64,000 nt of DNA from Candidatus Dechloromonas phosphorivorans (GTDB taxonomy: Bacteria; Pseudomonadota; Gammaproteobacteria; Burkholderiales; Rhodocyclaceae): NCBI GenBank assembly GCA_016714975.1, contig JADKBR010000019.1, forward strand, positions 124,001 to 188,000. Reading direction: 5' to 3'. The notes below the pieces were generated by a model. The model worked only from the letters and a program-made list of their open reading frames with translations, ran no database searches and was not told the DNA's origin. Positions 63,740-64,000 of this stretch are shown here, piece by piece. A program made the position numbers and the translations under genes. Position 1 is the first letter of the stretch; every line of letters begins with the position of its first letter.

Positions 63740-64000
63740 ATGTTCAAGAAAATCCTGATTGCCAACCGCGGTGAAATCGCCTGCCGCGTCATCAAGACCG
63801 CCCGCAAGATGGGCATCGCTACTGTTGCCGTCTATTCCGAGGCCGACAAGGACGCTCTGCATGTCGACCTCGCGGACGAAGCTGTTTGCATCGGACCCGC
63901 TGCCTCGAAAGAGTCCTACCTGGTCATGGACAAGATCATCGACGCCTGCAAGCTGACCGGCGCCGAGGCGGTTCATCCGGGGTACGGCTTCCTGTCCGAG
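63740..64000 (+). CDS. pccA: Propionyl-CoA carboxylase alpha subunit (biotin carboxylase), 5' part
   Basis: The window ends after 87 codons. The start FKKILIANRGEIACRVIKTARKMG and the AEAVHPGYGFLSE segment are typical of biotin carboxylase domains, the ATP-grasp part that carboxylates biotin. GGGAGG lies about nine bases before ATG 63740. The carrier domain and most of the enzyme lie outside the window. It is probably the partner of pccB. Confidence 0.95.
   Translation, partial: MFKKILIANRGEIACRVIKTARKMGIATVAVYSEADKDALHVDLADEAVCIGPAASKESYLVMDKIIDACKLTGAEAVHPGYGFLSE

Overview
The window is a GC-rich chromosomal segment of a betaproteobacterium, most likely from the Rhodocyclales (Dechloromonas/Azonexus/Accumulibacter-like). 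This rests on gene content and order (parB next to atpIBEFHAGDC; ubiJ-Tim44-ubiE-DUF971; slt-DUF1631-NDUFA9-like-cca; DUF3683 FAD/Fe-S protein; methylmalonyl-CoA mutase with propionyl-CoA carboxylase), not on a database search. A parB-atp junction is often near the replication origin in this group. Some single-base indels and a G/C-only tract suggest a draft or metagenome-derived assembly.

Layout. 1-7.6 kb: end of parB, then a complete F1Fo ATP synthase operon with a good sigma70-type promoter and a hairpin/T-run terminator. 7.6-16.9 kb, mostly minus strand: ubiquinone biosynthesis (ubiJ, Tim44-like, ubiE), DUF971, a PilZ-like protein, a HIT hydrolase, a 1291-residue FAD/4Fe-4S/CCG oxidoreductase and a YqaA-like membrane protein. 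16.9-19.5 kb: ilvA facing azlCD (branched-chain amino acid export).

19.7-31.7 kb is accessory DNA: a type IIL-like restriction-methyltransferase broken by two frameshifts, a brnT/brnA toxin-antitoxin pair with a frameshifted toxin, a five-gene export operon (AI-2E-type permease, NodT lipoprotein, HlyD adaptor, DUF2955 protein, small ion channel), a free-standing carbonic anhydrase resembling the carboxysomal CsoSCA type, a second degenerate fragment of the same restriction-methyltransferase family, a vapC/phd-like pair and a 162-bp tract of only G and C that is probably an assembly artefact.

31.8-46.7 kb returns to core genes: a sulfate-binding protein, cysK, a C-S lyase, 5-formyl-THF cyclo-ligase, Slt, DUF1631, an NDUFA9-like protein, cca, an alpha/beta hydrolase, an unrecognised gene, DUF2721 and selO. 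46.7-50.8 kb is a vitamin B12 uptake operon (btuB-btuC-btuD) behind a cobalamin riboswitch. 50.9-55.8 kb: a ZapB-like protein and zapA, a possible 6S RNA, a wax ester/diacylglycerol acyltransferase with two Rossmann proteins, and a TauE/SafE permease.

56-64 kb is a C2/C3 acid module: DUF485-actP (acetate uptake), a divergent GntR/FCD regulator, B12-dependent methylmalonyl-CoA mutase, its MeaB GTPase and propionyl-CoA carboxylase (beta complete, alpha cut by the window end). Riboswitch-controlled B12 import and a B12-dependent mutase in one window fit together physiologically.
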